Positions 23,851 to 34,934 of a stretch of DNA of 64,000 nucleotides are shown here, piece after piece. Position numbers and translations under genes: made by a program. The DNA is taken from positions 62,001 to 126,000 of the forward strand of contig QRFJ01005231.1 of assembly GCA_006176705.1 (NCBI GenBank), given 5' to 3'. Every line of letters starts with the position of its first letter. Within the stretch, counting starts at the first letter, position 1. This DNA is from Cocos nucifera. Its lineage: Eukaryota > Streptophyta > Magnoliopsida > Arecales > Arecaceae. Below the pieces are notes generated by a model that saw only the letters and a program-made list of their open reading frames with translations, was not told the DNA's origin and searched no databases.

Positions 23851-25531
23851 GATTATCCAGTCCTCTATCTCTTCACTGATCCTTCAGATCCACCAGCCTC
23901 TTCTCATCGAGATCCTCCAAAGATAGTGTTGATGATGCTGCGGGGCGGTCGATCTCCTTATTGCTCCTCCCCCCTCGATGGTTCAGGTTGCGGCACTGCC
24001 CTTGGCCGATCCTCTCTTCCTTCGAGCCAACGTCGTAGGAATTGGTCGAGCAGACCTCATCTGATGAGCTCCTCAATTTTGTTCTGAAGCTAAATACATT
24101 CTACAGTATCGTGACCATGCTTATGATGATAGAGGCACTACTTGTTAGGATTGCACTTATTAAGTTGGTCCGCATCCTCTTCGGTCTAGGCAATTGCTTC
24201 TTGATCTCCATCAGTACTTGGATCTTTGGAGCATTGAGGGGAGCATAGTTGTGAAACCTTCAGAGGGGGGAGTCCTGCTGCATCCTTCTATCAGGGCTTC
24301 TTGGATGATGAGCTTAAGGAGACTTCAAACTCGCTTGTGCTCAGGAAGAGTCTAGGAGTGCGATCGAACCTCGCTCGGCTTCTCTTTAGATGCGGGCCTA
24401 TTCGACTCACCTATTCGTCACTCTTATGGCTTCACTATCCTTGGCCTTGAAGGCCTCTTCCGCTTGGGCATACCCTTCAGCTCGAGCTAGCATATCGATA
24501 AAATTTCTGGGATACTTCTTCTCTAGGGAGAACGGTAGATTATTGTTCTAAAGGACATCTTTTAGTGCGGCCATAGTGATAGACTGATCCAGATTTTGGA
24601 CTTCTAGGGCAGCTATATTGAAGTGGTTGACATAAGCTTGGATGGATTCTACCTCTTGCTGCTTGATGTTCATGAGGGAGTCAGAACCTCGGCTGAGGCA
24701 TCGGCTGCTGATGAAATGAGCCACGAATTGATGGCTCATTTGATCAAAGAAAAAGATGGTATCCAGCTTAAGGACCGAATACTAATTTCTGATTGCTTCT
24801 TTCAAGGTAGATGGGAAAGCCCGGCACAAGATGGTATCTGATGCGCCATGGAGCAGCATCATCATCCGGAAGGCCTTCAGATGGTTGATCGAATTGGTAG
24901 TCCCATCGTAGCTCTCGAATTGAAGGAGCTTGAAGTTCGGTAAAATAGATTCCTGCATGATGCGGTGAGAGAAAGAAGGGTCGGTATAGATATCATTACT
25001 ACGGAAGAGGGAGCACGATGAAGTTCCTCAATCCGCTGGTTCATCTCTTGCAGTTTCTAGTCTAAGAGATTCTCTCGATCGTGGATCTCCAAGATCTTCT
25101 AACTGAATGGGAGCAAAGTCTCCCTAGGGGTAGAGTCATGATCAGAGCAGGAGCTCTCGACCCTCTGTTTCCTCTTTACGGAGGTCACCGACCAGCTAGC
25201 TTGAGTCGAGCATCCCCAGACCAGATCATGGGGCTCTAGAGTGCTTTGGCCGAATTGACATCGAAGGCTACTACTGCTGTATGGCCTACACTGCTTTCAT
25301 GAGATAGCAAACCTACTAGACCAATAGGTTGAACTATTCCGCATCCACCATTACTGTAGGTGGAGCTTGAGTTGCTAAGGATGAAATAGGGGTGGGCAAA
25401 TCAGGATGGGATCCGACCGTGTAGGCCGTTGACCATCGGATTAAAGCTTTCCTGGGAGGCATTTTTTTTGGAAAGAAGGACTCTAAAGGAGAAGAAGTAG
25501 AGATCTCTGCTGAGCACTCCTTTAAGAACAA
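23851..25531 (-). pseudogene. gag of gypsy element K
   Basis: Minus-strand gag close behind the primer binding site. The likely start is MPPRKAL at 25460-25462, a start used widely in plant gypsy gags; an upstream in-frame Met at 25531 is also possible. Recognisable parts are the piece at 24548-24739 (QFVAHFISSR, SLMNIKQQEVESIQAYVNHF, DQSITMAALKD), which is the retrotransposon gag capsid domain, and a cysteine/histidine segment near 24088-24145 (CLYHHKHGHDTVEC), the nucleocapsid zone. Downstream, 23873-24076 is a charged Ser/Arg-rich tail. Multiple frame breaks occur between 24740 and 25330. Confidence 0.85.
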
Positions 25532-25557
25532 GAAAATCTAAAAAGGCGAAGGTTCAA

Positions 25558-25576
25558 GGCCCTCCTTCTAGCACCA
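25558..25576 (-). other. primer binding site of gypsy element K
   Basis: Minus strand reads TGGTGCTAGAAGGAGGGCC four bases after the 5' LTR end. It begins with TGG as a tRNA CCA-complement must. I do not name the tRNA. Confidence 0.65.
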
Positions 25577-25580
25577 ATCC

Positions 25581-26765
25581 TATTGGTGTGAAATCTGGTC
25601 ATTGTTGGAGAAGCGCTGGAGTCAGAGAAGATGAGGTCATTGCTGGTGACCTGTAAAATAAGTCTCATCCAAAGCCTGAGGGATGACTCGGTAAGATCCT
25701 CCGATGATTAAGTCAGCTCTTTCGACCAATAGAAATGGAATACTTAGTAGAGAAAGTTGCAGAGTACCAGAAGAAAGAAGAGAGCTTGAAGAAAACATAT
25801 CTGGAGGGTTCCTTTTATAGCCCTGGAGCCTGTAACAAATTAATAGTGATAGCTGCAACTGCTTGATAGTGGGCCGTTCAGAGCCACATGGGGTTTGTTA
25901 TGGAAGATGGTGTCCATTGTCATGACGTGCTAGTCTATTGGAGACCTAACAGTTGGAGTTCGGACGGAACAATTACAGGCAATGAAGGGCTCTTGGACGT
26001 TGTTATTTTGGAGGAGTTTGGAGATTCTCAAGATTGACCATGCATTGACTTTTATTCACTATGTTGAAGGTGTACGCCGTGATCCTTTCAGGCAGTTGAA
26101 AGAAATTCGATCGAAAGAGAAGTCTGGTAGGGGTTCGATCGGTGAAGAGGCTTGGAAGATGTCCAACCAAAAGGAGTCCGACTATGAGGGGTCCGCCTGG
26201 ATCAAGTATTGAGTGATGGCCGCAATAAGCAAGCACGACTGAAACACTAGCATCTTTACTGTTCCTTTGAGGTTCAGCCATTCCCAGAGTTGCTCATCGG
26301 GGAATAATGATAAGGCGCTGAAGTTCATCTAGGGGTAGTTCAAAAGAAGTTTGACTGTTAGAGAAGTTTTGCTAAAGAAGAAATCTAGAAGGAGTTTGAC
26401 TAAGATTCTGCTAAAAGAGGGATCCAAGGAAGTTTGTCCGAGTGGGGCCACACAGGTTACCGAAAGGACATCGATCGAATGGGATGTGCAGGAGCTAGGG
26501 ACTTAGCTGGTTCTTTGGGGTAGAAGCATTAACTATTCAAATTCATCTGGAGAAGGAATCTACAATGCCCTATTGAATTCAAAATTGGTCTTTTCAGTCA
26601 ATCGGATTATCTGACTGTAGTGTTGAAGATCGGCCATCTCAGAATGACTCAGAGTTTGAATACTCCTGTGGGTTGAGGTTCAGTTGTTATAGCTGCAACC
26701 GAATGAAACTGATCAAGAGTCGGAGTCTTAGCCAAACTTCAACAGGCATGGATTTATCCCCAATA
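25581..26765 (-). repeat. 5' LTR of gypsy element K
   Basis: 1185 bp. The minus strand starts TATTGG at 26765 and ends CCAATA at 25581. One transition in each gives the matched termini TGTTGG and CCAACA. Right of it copia LTR sequence (element I) begins; left of it are the primer binding site and gag. The partner 3' LTR is outside the window. GGGTT at 26766-26770 would be the right target duplication. Confidence 0.8.
25811..25820 (-). promoter_or_regulatory. TATA box candidate in gypsy K LTR
   Basis: Minus strand reads CTATAAAAGG, a strong plant TATA consensus, about 230 bases before the LTR end. Confidence 0.65.
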
Positions 26766-27576
26766 GGGTTCTTCTATCATGAGCTCTGATAGGATTAGAG
26801 TTAAGATGAACTCATCAAATCCGACACCCCATCATATGATTGAATCATTCGATTAGAGTCTCATGTGAAATCCTAATAGAAAATTCTTTTCTATTATATC
26901 ACACTGCCATGGCTATGGGCTTAAAGACTCGATCTCATGATCATCATAGGACTACTTCTCATCTATCGAGATTGATAGATCCCATCTTAGTGTGAACTGG
27001 TCCCTACAATGGACATGCTATAGCCAACATACACCTCAGATTTCTGAATGGCCAGAAGACCAAGTTATGATATAGTCAAACTATAACACACCTAAGGTGA
27101 ACTACCAATATATCTTAAGACTAAGAGCTAGACATACAAATGCATCATCTAGCTTAGTCATTGATGAGAACGTAGACTTTCTTATAACTACTTGAGGTGG
27201 TCATGCTCGGTGCCCTCGTTCTCTAACGAGTACCTCTACTCTCACTCTGGTGTCTCCACACCATGGACTCAAGACTCGTCTATCCTAAAGAAGTGATCAT
27301 ACACCAATCTTCTAGATCGATCACTATCCTCATGACGATCCTACGATCGGAAGCAGTTTATGAGTTAATTATGACAACATATGCCTCAAATTTTCAACTC
27401 TTAAAAATATGCATTTATCATACCCATTAACTCATAAGATGTATCATAGACACTTTAAATATACAATGTGATAGAAAATAAACTTTTTATTAATTCATAA
27501 TTAAAATTATAAAAATGCTCCTAGAATATATAGTACAAGTGTCAGTCAATCTAGCTTCTAAGGCACATATCTAATA
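26766..27576 (-). mobile_element. copia LTR fragment, element I
   Basis: 811 bp matching the first third of the C-type LTR in minus orientation. Its first base is at 27576 (TATTAGAT on the minus strand, one transition from TGTTAGAT). It is not followed by a polypurine tract, so 27576 is an outer edge: either the 5' LTR of a minus-strand element or a solo LTR. At 27577 the LTR of C begins, at its own position 187, in the opposite orientation. Gypsy K entered I at 26766, so the rest of I must lie left of the window. The candidate right target duplication is TTTAA at 27577-27581. Confidence 0.8.
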
Positions 27577-28368
27577 TTTAAGGCATGTGTTATCATAATT
27601 AACTCATAAATTGCTTCTAATCATAGAATCATGACGAGGATGGTGATCGATCCAAAAGATCGATGTATGATCACTTTCTTAGGATAGATAAGTCTTGAGT
27701 CTATGATATAAAGATATAAGAGTGAAAGTATAGATATTTATTGAGAACAAGGGCACTAAGCATGACCACCTCGAGTAGTCATAAACTTCTTGTTGATGAT
27801 TAGCTTGATGCTGTAGTAGTATATCTAGTTCTTTGATCTGAGATGCATCAATAGTTTTTCTTGAGTATGTTATAGTTTGATTATACTATAACTCTGTCTC
27901 CTAGCCATTCGAAATCCTAAGGAGTATGTTGGCTATAACATATTCATTGTAGAAATTGGATCACCACAATAGAAGATCTATCAACCTTGGCAGAGTAGCC
28001 CTATGATGATCATAAGATCGAGTCCTTAAGTACATGGCCATGGCAGTGTGAATTAATAGAAAGAAGTTTCTATTAGAATTTCACATCAGACTCGAATCAA
28101 ATGATTTATTCATATGATAGGTGTTAGGTCTAACAAGTTCACCTTGACCTTGATCCTGTCAAGGCTCATGATAGAAAAATCCAATCACACAAGTAGCTGC
28201 ATCAAGAGGTTCGTATTTGGTTCTGATAGATTGCCACCATATACTGCTAGGTGTCACAAGTGGATCTTGAAATCAATTAGAATTATCTTGATGATCGATA
28301 ATTCTAATTGAATGAATCAAAAGAGTTTTGATCCATCGAAAGGTGTTTTGATAATATCAATGATGGAT

Positions 28369-28373
28369 ATCAT
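28369..28373. repeat. target-site duplication of solo LTR J (ATCAT)
   Basis: ATCAT at 28369-28373 is repeated at 30639-30643, directly flanking J inside the LTR of C. Confidence 0.93.
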
Positions 28374-30638
28374 TGTTCGATATGTATGCCCTAGAAGCCA
28401 GATTAACTGATACTTGTAATACACTTCTAAGGATAAAATTATAATTTTAACTATAAATAATAAAATGGGTTATTTTCTATCATAGTGTGTATTTGAAAGT
28501 GTCTATGATACATCCCTTAAGTTAATGATAATGATAGTTCATATTTTCAAGAGTTAAAAATTTAAGATATGAATTTTCATTATTAACTCATAAAATGCTC
28601 CCAATCGTAGGATCATCATGAGGATGGTGATTGATCTAGAAGAATGGTGTACGATTGCTTTTTTTGGATAGATGAGTCTTGAATCTATAATGTAGAGACA
28701 CCGAAGCGAGAGTACAGGTACTCATTAGAGAACGAGGGCACTAAGCGTGACCACCTCGAGCAGTCATAAGAAAGTCTACCTTCTCATCGATGACTAGCTC
28801 GAAGCTACAGTGGTGTGTCTAGTTCTTTGACCTGAGGTGCATTGGTAGTTCACCTTGAGGGTCTTATAGTTTGACTACACCATAACTCGATCTTCAAGCC
28901 ATTCAAAATTCTGAGGTGTATGTTGGCTATGGCATGTTCATTGTCGGAATTGGATTGCACCAATAGGAGATCTATCTACCTCGATAGATGAGGAGTAGCC
29001 CTATGATAATCATGAGAATCAAGTCCATAATCCTATGGTCATGGTAGAGCAAAATAATAGAAAGAGTTTCTATTAGGTTTTTCATATTGGATTTGAATTG
29101 AATGATTAATTCATATGACGAAAATTAGGGTTTGACGAGATCATCTTAACTCTAATCCAATCAGAGCTCAAGATAGAGGAATTTAATCACATAGGTAACT
29201 ATATCAAGAGGTTCGCTTTCAGTTCTGATGGATTGCCACCATATGCTGCTAGGTGTCACTGATGGATTTTGGAAGCAATTAGAATGATTTGGATGATCGA
29301 TCATACTAGTTGTCTGAATTAGAAAAGTTCTGATCCATCGAAAGGTGTTTCGATAATGTCGATGATAGAGATCGCGACATATCCCATTACCATATGGAAC
29401 TGAATCTAACTGGGTCATACATACAAGGGTTTTGATTTGGATGTCATCAATTGGACTAACCCAGTTCAATTAATTTGAAAAAGATTCAATTAGGTTCAAA
29501 ATAATCATGCTACCACACGATTGAGCCTAATGTTCTCTTTTAACAATCATTAAAGCCTGTCTCGACTAAGCCAAATATGTTTAGACTCACTCAGAAACCT
29601 TTACTTGGTCTGACTGAAGCTTGTCCAGGTCAGAAAAGCATTATCTTAATTTATGAGATAAATTTAAAACAACACCTACTATTTTCGGTTACCTGCTAAT
29701 TCCTTTTTTCGGACATTGATCAAATGTTGACCCTGGACACTTAAACATCTGCCCTTGTGTCATGCACCCATAGGAGAGTACCTGGAGACTTGTCCCCTAC
29801 TAAAAAGCAGATAGAAAGGGGGCACATGCCTAGGGAGGCATGCACCCCATGAGGATAAAAGATGGAGTCCCTATAGATGGGACCCCAGGTTGCTTTAGGG
29901 GATTAAACTGTGTGGTGCCAAGAAGTCTTGTTTGACCCAGTCTTGGCACCACCTTAGGAGAGTTTTGAGGGTCTCTCATCTAATTGGATTAGATGATGTC
30001 TTCCTACCAATCAAATTTACATCTGATTGCATAAAAGGCCGTGATTGGCCAAGATGATGTGGCATTGCATGGCGCAGCAGGGTCTATATAAACCCTATTT
30101 GCGCCTAAAATTTAATTCTTCTGCCTTTAGCCTATGCCACATAGCCTCTCTCCCTCCTTCTCCATGCCACCCTCTAGTCCTCTCTCTCCTCTCCATGCCC
30201 AAGGGCTTTTGGGCACGAACAAGGTGCGATCCAAGCAAGTGAAAGGCATCGAAAAAGGAAGAAGATACCACTACTACAAGAGACAATGACTATTCTTCAA
30301 AAGTAGTTTTGAAGATCTTCAAGATCAGATCTAGATCTAATTTTTGAAGGATTGATTGAGAAGGAGAAGATCTCTAGATCCTGCCTGAGTGGATATCAGT
30401 AGAGGCCTGGTACTTGCATGGCTACATTCAGAACCTCAGGCAAACATCGAGATCATCATAGGGTAATTGGATTATCCAAAATAAAGGTATAATTAAATTA
30501 TATTTAATTTTTATTTTTATTATCAGATCAATAAGATCAAATCTGATTAAGATCTTAGAGAAAATTTTTTTGAAATATCCTTCTTGATCTAATCAGATCT
30601 GAACAAACCTGATCTAAAAAATAAGGCTTTTCCCTTCA
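28374..30638 (+). mobile_element. solo copia LTR J
   Basis: 2265 bp, a complete LTR from TGTTCGATATG at 28374 to CCCTTCA at 30638, of the A/B/E subtype. No internal region follows: the next bases continue the LTR of C. The exact ATCAT duplication on both sides shows one insertion that later lost its interior by recombination between its two LTRs. TATATAAA lies at 30085-30092. The antisense frame at 29161-29469 matches that of A and B. Confidence 0.94.
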
Positions 30639-31009
30639 ATCATGACATGTCTCATTACCATATAGAATTGAACTTAACTTGATCACACAAACAAGAATTT
30701 GAATCTAGATATCATAAATTGGGCTAACCTTGTTTGATTGATTTGGATTTGATCTAATTAGATTCAAGAAAATCATGCTAGCACATGATTGGACCTAACT
30801 TTTTTCTTCTATTGACTTTCTGGTTCATCTTGATTGAGTCAAATTAGATTTTGCTCATCCAAAAATCCTATATGATTTTGTCCTAGTTTGATAAGAGCTT
30901 GTCCAGGTCAAATCAAGGCTTGTCCTCACCATTTTAAGGCTTGTCTTAATCCCATCAAATAGAAACATGATAAGACCTGCTTTTGCAGGAATTGAGCGAC
31001 AAGGGGCAT

Positions 31010-31077
31010 GCACCTCCTGGAGATTTTCTAGAGGCAAGCACCCCTAGAGATTTTCTAGCAGCGTGCACCCCTAGGTG
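31010..31077 (+). repeat. short tandem repeat in LTR of C
   Basis: Two full units of about 27 bases containing GCACCYCYDGAGATTTTCTAG and the start of a third (GCACCCCTAGG). The 3' LTR has one fewer unit in the matching place (about 63308-63350), so the two LTRs of C differ by a repeat-unit change. Confidence 0.75.
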
Positions 31078-31382
31078 TTTCATGAGGAAGAGAAGCGTGC
31101 ATGCCCCCTTTGGCCGTGCACCCCATAAGGATAAAGGTGGAGGCACCCCATTCAAATAGGACTTGACTGGGTCAAAGAGTTTGATTTGGATCAAACTCTA
31201 GAAAGATAAACCATGCGCCTACCCTATCTTCCTTATCCTTTATTAGCAATAATTTTATGAAATTTTTGGGCAACAAAACTAGATTGAGATTTGGTGTTTG
31301 GCATGGAATTATTCCTAGAGTCATTCTACTTTAAGCAAAAAGATTGCTTAAATCTGTAGGACTCCAGGGTGGTGCAGGAGTC

Positions 31383-31390
31383 TATTTAAG
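31383..31390 (+). promoter_or_regulatory. TATA box candidate in 5' LTR of C
   Basis: TATTTAAG, at the place where other copies have TATATAAA, about 575 bases before the LTR end. The 3' LTR of C has the same form near 63654-63661. Confidence 0.5.
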
Positions 31391-31963
31391 GACCCCTGTG
31401 CCTAGGTTTTCTTATGCTAGCAATATCTCATGCCCAAAGGCTACCCCTTTTTTCATCTCCATGCCACCTTCCATTGCTCTTCTCCCTCTTCTCCATGCCT
31501 AAAAGGTTGGGCAAAAACAACATCAAGTGTTGAGAGCTGTTGGCATAAAGACAAGTCAGGAAGATCCTGATCAAGAGATGAACGTATTACCATCGAAGTT
31601 TTTTTCAAAGGCTCTATAGATCGATTCCAGATCTGATCTATTGAGATCAGATTTAGAAGGAGAGTACATCTAGATCTGATCTGAGTGGACTTTGGTAGAG
31701 GCCAAGCACATGCGTAGCTCAATCAAAACCTTGGATCATTCGTCAAATCATCATAGCGAGTAAACGGTTTATCCGATCAGGTAACATTAGATGTTACTAT
31801 TACTATTTTAATTTTTAATTTTAATTTTTGCTAGTAGATCATTTCAATTAGATCTAAAAACTCTCAAATTTTATTAGATTATAGAAAAAAATTTTAAAAT
31901 TTTGCTTTAGATGTGATCATATCAGATCGATCCTGCGGCAAGAAAACTAGATTTTTCTTCAAC

Positions 31964-31975
31964 TGGTATCAGAGC
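31964..31975 (+). other. primer binding site of element C
   Basis: TGGTATCAGAGC, exact match to the initiator Met tRNA complement, two bases after the LTR end. Confidence 0.93.
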
Positions 31976-33676
31976 TGCATTTGTAATTCTTTAAATCTAT
32001 TTATTTTGATCTAAAATTTTTATTATGTGATCTAATAATTTAGGTTTTATATGTTACATGAGATAAAACTAGATCTGAAATTAGTAGGTGCAACTAATTT
32101 TTCAATGTATGTGATACATATGATGCATGTCTAGACTAATTTTAATAGAACTATATCTTGAATAGTCTAGATTAAAATTTTTATGATGTGATCATTTAAG
32201 TTTTTATTTTTAGATATTATATCAAATGTAATCAGATCTGAAACTTATATTTAAATATTTTAAATTAATATATGTGATATATGCAAATCATGCATCATTT
32301 AGATCTTTAATCATATATGAGATATATGTGTTAGATTAAACTATTTTGTAGTGTAATTTTTATATATTTGATTAGGGCATTCCCCTTGGCCATTTGATCA
32401 TAAGTGTAAGAAGGATTTAAAGAACCTCTCTTTTCATTTGATGGGATTTTCTTATGACATGTAGGGGTGTTGTGTGTTTATCCTTAATCAGAAATCAAAA
32501 CTTACTTTTCTATAAAATCCTAGATCCTGAAACCCTAGGATCTTTGATGCATATTTTATTTTATGAACCCTCAAACTTAATTAAGAATTAAGTTTATGAA
32601 ATTAATTAGATCTAAAAATTATGAATTTTCATATCTAAAACATATTCATAAAATATGGGTTTAGGTATGGGTAGCTCAATTAGGTCAAGCGGTTGATTAA
32701 ATCGAATCAAGAGTTGGTTAGGTGGGATTAAAAATGCTTAGTTTGATCAACCCAATAGTTGTAAGTCTTGGCCAAGGTTGACTCATAGTTATATATGGTT
32801 GACCACTTTAAGATCTAATTTGGCTCCATGGTTCGAGCCTGAATTATAGGCTAATCCGATTAGTTTTGGTCAGACAAGTCGGTGTCTAAGGTAAGTTTAG
32901 TAGATACAATGAGCCTTCATTAATTGGGAGTTACTCGATCTGAATACGTTCATGGTGAGTTAATGGTATATCTCTTCCACCGATCTCAATTACCTAGCCG
33001 ATTGGATCAATCCAGTTCTGGTTTGAGATGGCTAACGATTCAAGCTTACCCAAGCCACAAGTTAGTCATAATCATTATGACTAAGTTGAGTTTAAGAGAT
33101 CCAAATCAAATCTTTCTAAGTAAATATTAACTCATTGGTCTTCCATCATTGTAGATGGGCAGGCTTTTTCTGAGGTTGATTATTCTCGATTGGATATAGT
33201 GGTTCGGTTGTACTGGAAAAATGTAACCATATTTATTAGGCATTAGATGCTACAGATTAGAGGATCGGTTGGGCTTAATATTTTGGATAAGGTGTGGATC
33301 CCAATCAAAAATTCAGTTCGTGCAAATGGTGGGTCTGGCTTAACTAAGGATTGGAGTAATATTTCGGACATGGTGTGCTTCCTAAATTAGAGACCAAGTT
33401 AGGATGCATCATATTTGGAGAAACATTGGACAAGGGTTGTCCACCCATTGGCTGACCCATCATTAATAACTATTAGGTGAGGTGGTGAGCCAATCGGTGG
33501 GACTGCACCACCCACTAAAAGTCAATAATCATGAAGATTTTCACATCTCTACTAAGAAAGTATAGAGATCCGAGAAAATAGTGGGAGCCTAAATTTATTT
33601 AAAAATGAAATTCTTAAACAAATTGGTTAAGTCAAATTATGAATCTAACTAAAAACTTTGACTCTTTGTAGAAAAA
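31976..33676 (+). other. untranslated leader of element C
   Basis: About 1.7 kb with no sustained frame, colinear with the leaders of A, B and E. The first 350 bases are AT-rich. The shared block near 32886-33000 is described under findings. Confidence 0.8.
32891..33671 (+). other. candidate leader intron of element C
   Basis: Donor TAAG|GTAAGT at 32891. Acceptor CTTTGTAG ends at 33671. CTAAC with its branch A at 33648 is 23 nt upstream. The interval is 781 nt. Confidence 0.48.
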
Positions 33677-34530
33677 TATCTATATCAAATCCTCTAGCCC
33701 AAATCCTAGATACCCATAGACTGATCAAACCCAATTACAAGAATTAAAAATTATTTTAAGTTTCAAAAAGCTATCCTATGTGTTGGACTAGGAACTTTTC
33801 ACTCTTCTAGCCCATCCGATCGCTGATCAGAGAGCGTTTCATGAGAAGTAGTCTAACGATGATAACAAGGTCAGGTGCTACATGTTGGGCTCAATATCGG
33901 ATGAGTTACAATGCCAACACGAAGACATCAAGACTGCATGCCAAATGTAGGCTTACTTGCAAGCATTGTTTGGTGAACAAAGTCGTGCAGTGCGTTATCA
34001 AGTCTCAATGAGACTTTTTAAGATGCAAATACGTGATGGGCAGTCGGTCCAAGATCATTGCCTGGTAATGATTAAGAACCTAAAAGAGCTTGAGAAGCTT
34101 GGTATCATAATGGATAAGGACCTGCAGATTGATGTGATCGTATAGTCCTTGACTGATTTATATGGATAGTTCATCATGAACTTCCATATGAATAAGCTCT
34201 AGTGCACCTTGTCTAAGTTAATGAATATGCTAGTTACTGCTGAGCAAACTATAAAAGGTTCAAAAGGCTCAGTTCTTTCTATAGAGTGGACTTTCTCCAA
34301 AAGAAAATCTTTTGGAAAGAAAAAAAAGTCTGCAAAGAAGCTGAAAGTTGAGAGGAAGAAGAAGAATAAGGAAGAATCGAAGAAGAAGGCCATGGACAAA
34401 GAAAAATATTTCCACTAACATCGATGGCCATTAGAAGCAGAACTGCCCTTCGTACCTGGCCAGCCTAAAGAATAAGAAGGAAGCAGGTCCTTCATGAGGT
34501 ATGCTCATCATTCAAACAAATCTTATAGTT
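33677..34530 (+). pseudogene. gag remnant of element C
   Basis: UBN2-type gag of the + strand element. The expected start codon is ATA and not ATG. Visible parts: SNPLAQILDTHRLIKPNYK, then at 33957-34145 LFGEQSRAVRYQVSMRLFK and DHCLVMIKNLKELEKLGI, and at 34209-34418 a lysine-rich tail (SKRKSFGKKKKSAKK). The zinc knuckle just after it is broken: KYFH is followed by a stop and a frame change. The first cysteine is again replaced by Tyr. Many stops; the oldest-looking gag of the C family in the window. Confidence 0.86.
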
Positions 34531-34934
34531 TCTTTTGCATCCAATTGAGTGCTTGACTTTGGTTCTAGTGCTCACTTGTGCATTTCTATGTAGGATCATA
34601 AGGAGAGCAGAAGGTTGAGGGATGGTGAGGTGATCCTGTGCATCGAAAATAGAGCAAAAATTGCTATTGTGGTCATGGAAACCTACGCTCTTCAACTATC
34701 ATATGGATTAGTTTTAGTTCTTAGAGACTGTTACTTTGTGCCTGCTATAAGCAGAAATTTAATTTTTGTTTCATGTTGAGTATAAGAGAACTATATAATT
34801 AGTTTTTTTAAGGACCACTATATAATTTTTTATGAAAGAAATAAAATTGCTAGTGGTTTCTTAATTAACGGGCTCTACCAGTTACACGTAGATGTTTCTA
34901 TTTTTAATATCGAGCAAAACATGAATGCCATAGG
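34531..34934 (+). pseudogene. protease region of element C, cut by D
   Basis: Reads LDFGSSAHL near 34551-34577, where the family active site is LDSGSSAHL, so the serine is Phe. RRLRDGEVILCIENRAKIAI, YFVPAISRNLIFVSC and VDVSIFNIEQNMNAI follow, all close to A, B and E. The segment ends at the ATAGG target site of element D and resumes at 59284. Insertion of D alone would have ended expression of the polyprotein. Confidence 0.85.
34930..34934. repeat. target-site duplication of element D (ATAGG)
   Basis: ATAGG at 34930-34934 is repeated at 59284-59288, 24 kb apart, at the outer ends of the two D LTRs. Joining the flanks restores element C. Confidence 0.94.

Larger units (their letters stand above)
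10370..26765 (-). mobile_element. Ty3/gypsy retrotransposon K (Tat/Ogre-like), left part outside window
   Basis: Minus-strand gypsy element in the order 5' LTR (25581-26765), primer binding site, gag, protease, RT, RNase H, a second RNase H-like domain and integrase. It is split by element B at 11088/21504, with TSD CATAG. Removing B rejoins the protein: QVSGSY at the B right edge continues into a segment ending MEYLEKVKNL on the left. Element A then cuts the integrase at 10370, so the rest of integrase and the 3' LTR lie left of the window. K sits in the LTR of element I: copia LTR sequence begins right after 26765. The order RT, RNase H, extra RNase H, integrase is typical of Tat-type gypsy elements. 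Confidence 0.9.
27577..31961 (+). repeat. 5' LTR of element C, split by solo LTR J
   Basis: 27577-28373 and 30644-31961 are two parts of one LTR, colinear with 62134-63751. The first 186 bases are missing because I lies at the left joint. The LTR ends TTCTTCA at 31961, next to the primer binding site. It differs from the A/B/E subtype mainly in its downstream half. Confidence 0.88.

Noticed and set aside
25982..26212. Opposed frames of 76 and 92 codons near 26.0-26.3 kb
   Set aside because: Both lie in the gypsy K LTR, with no recognisable domain or codon support.
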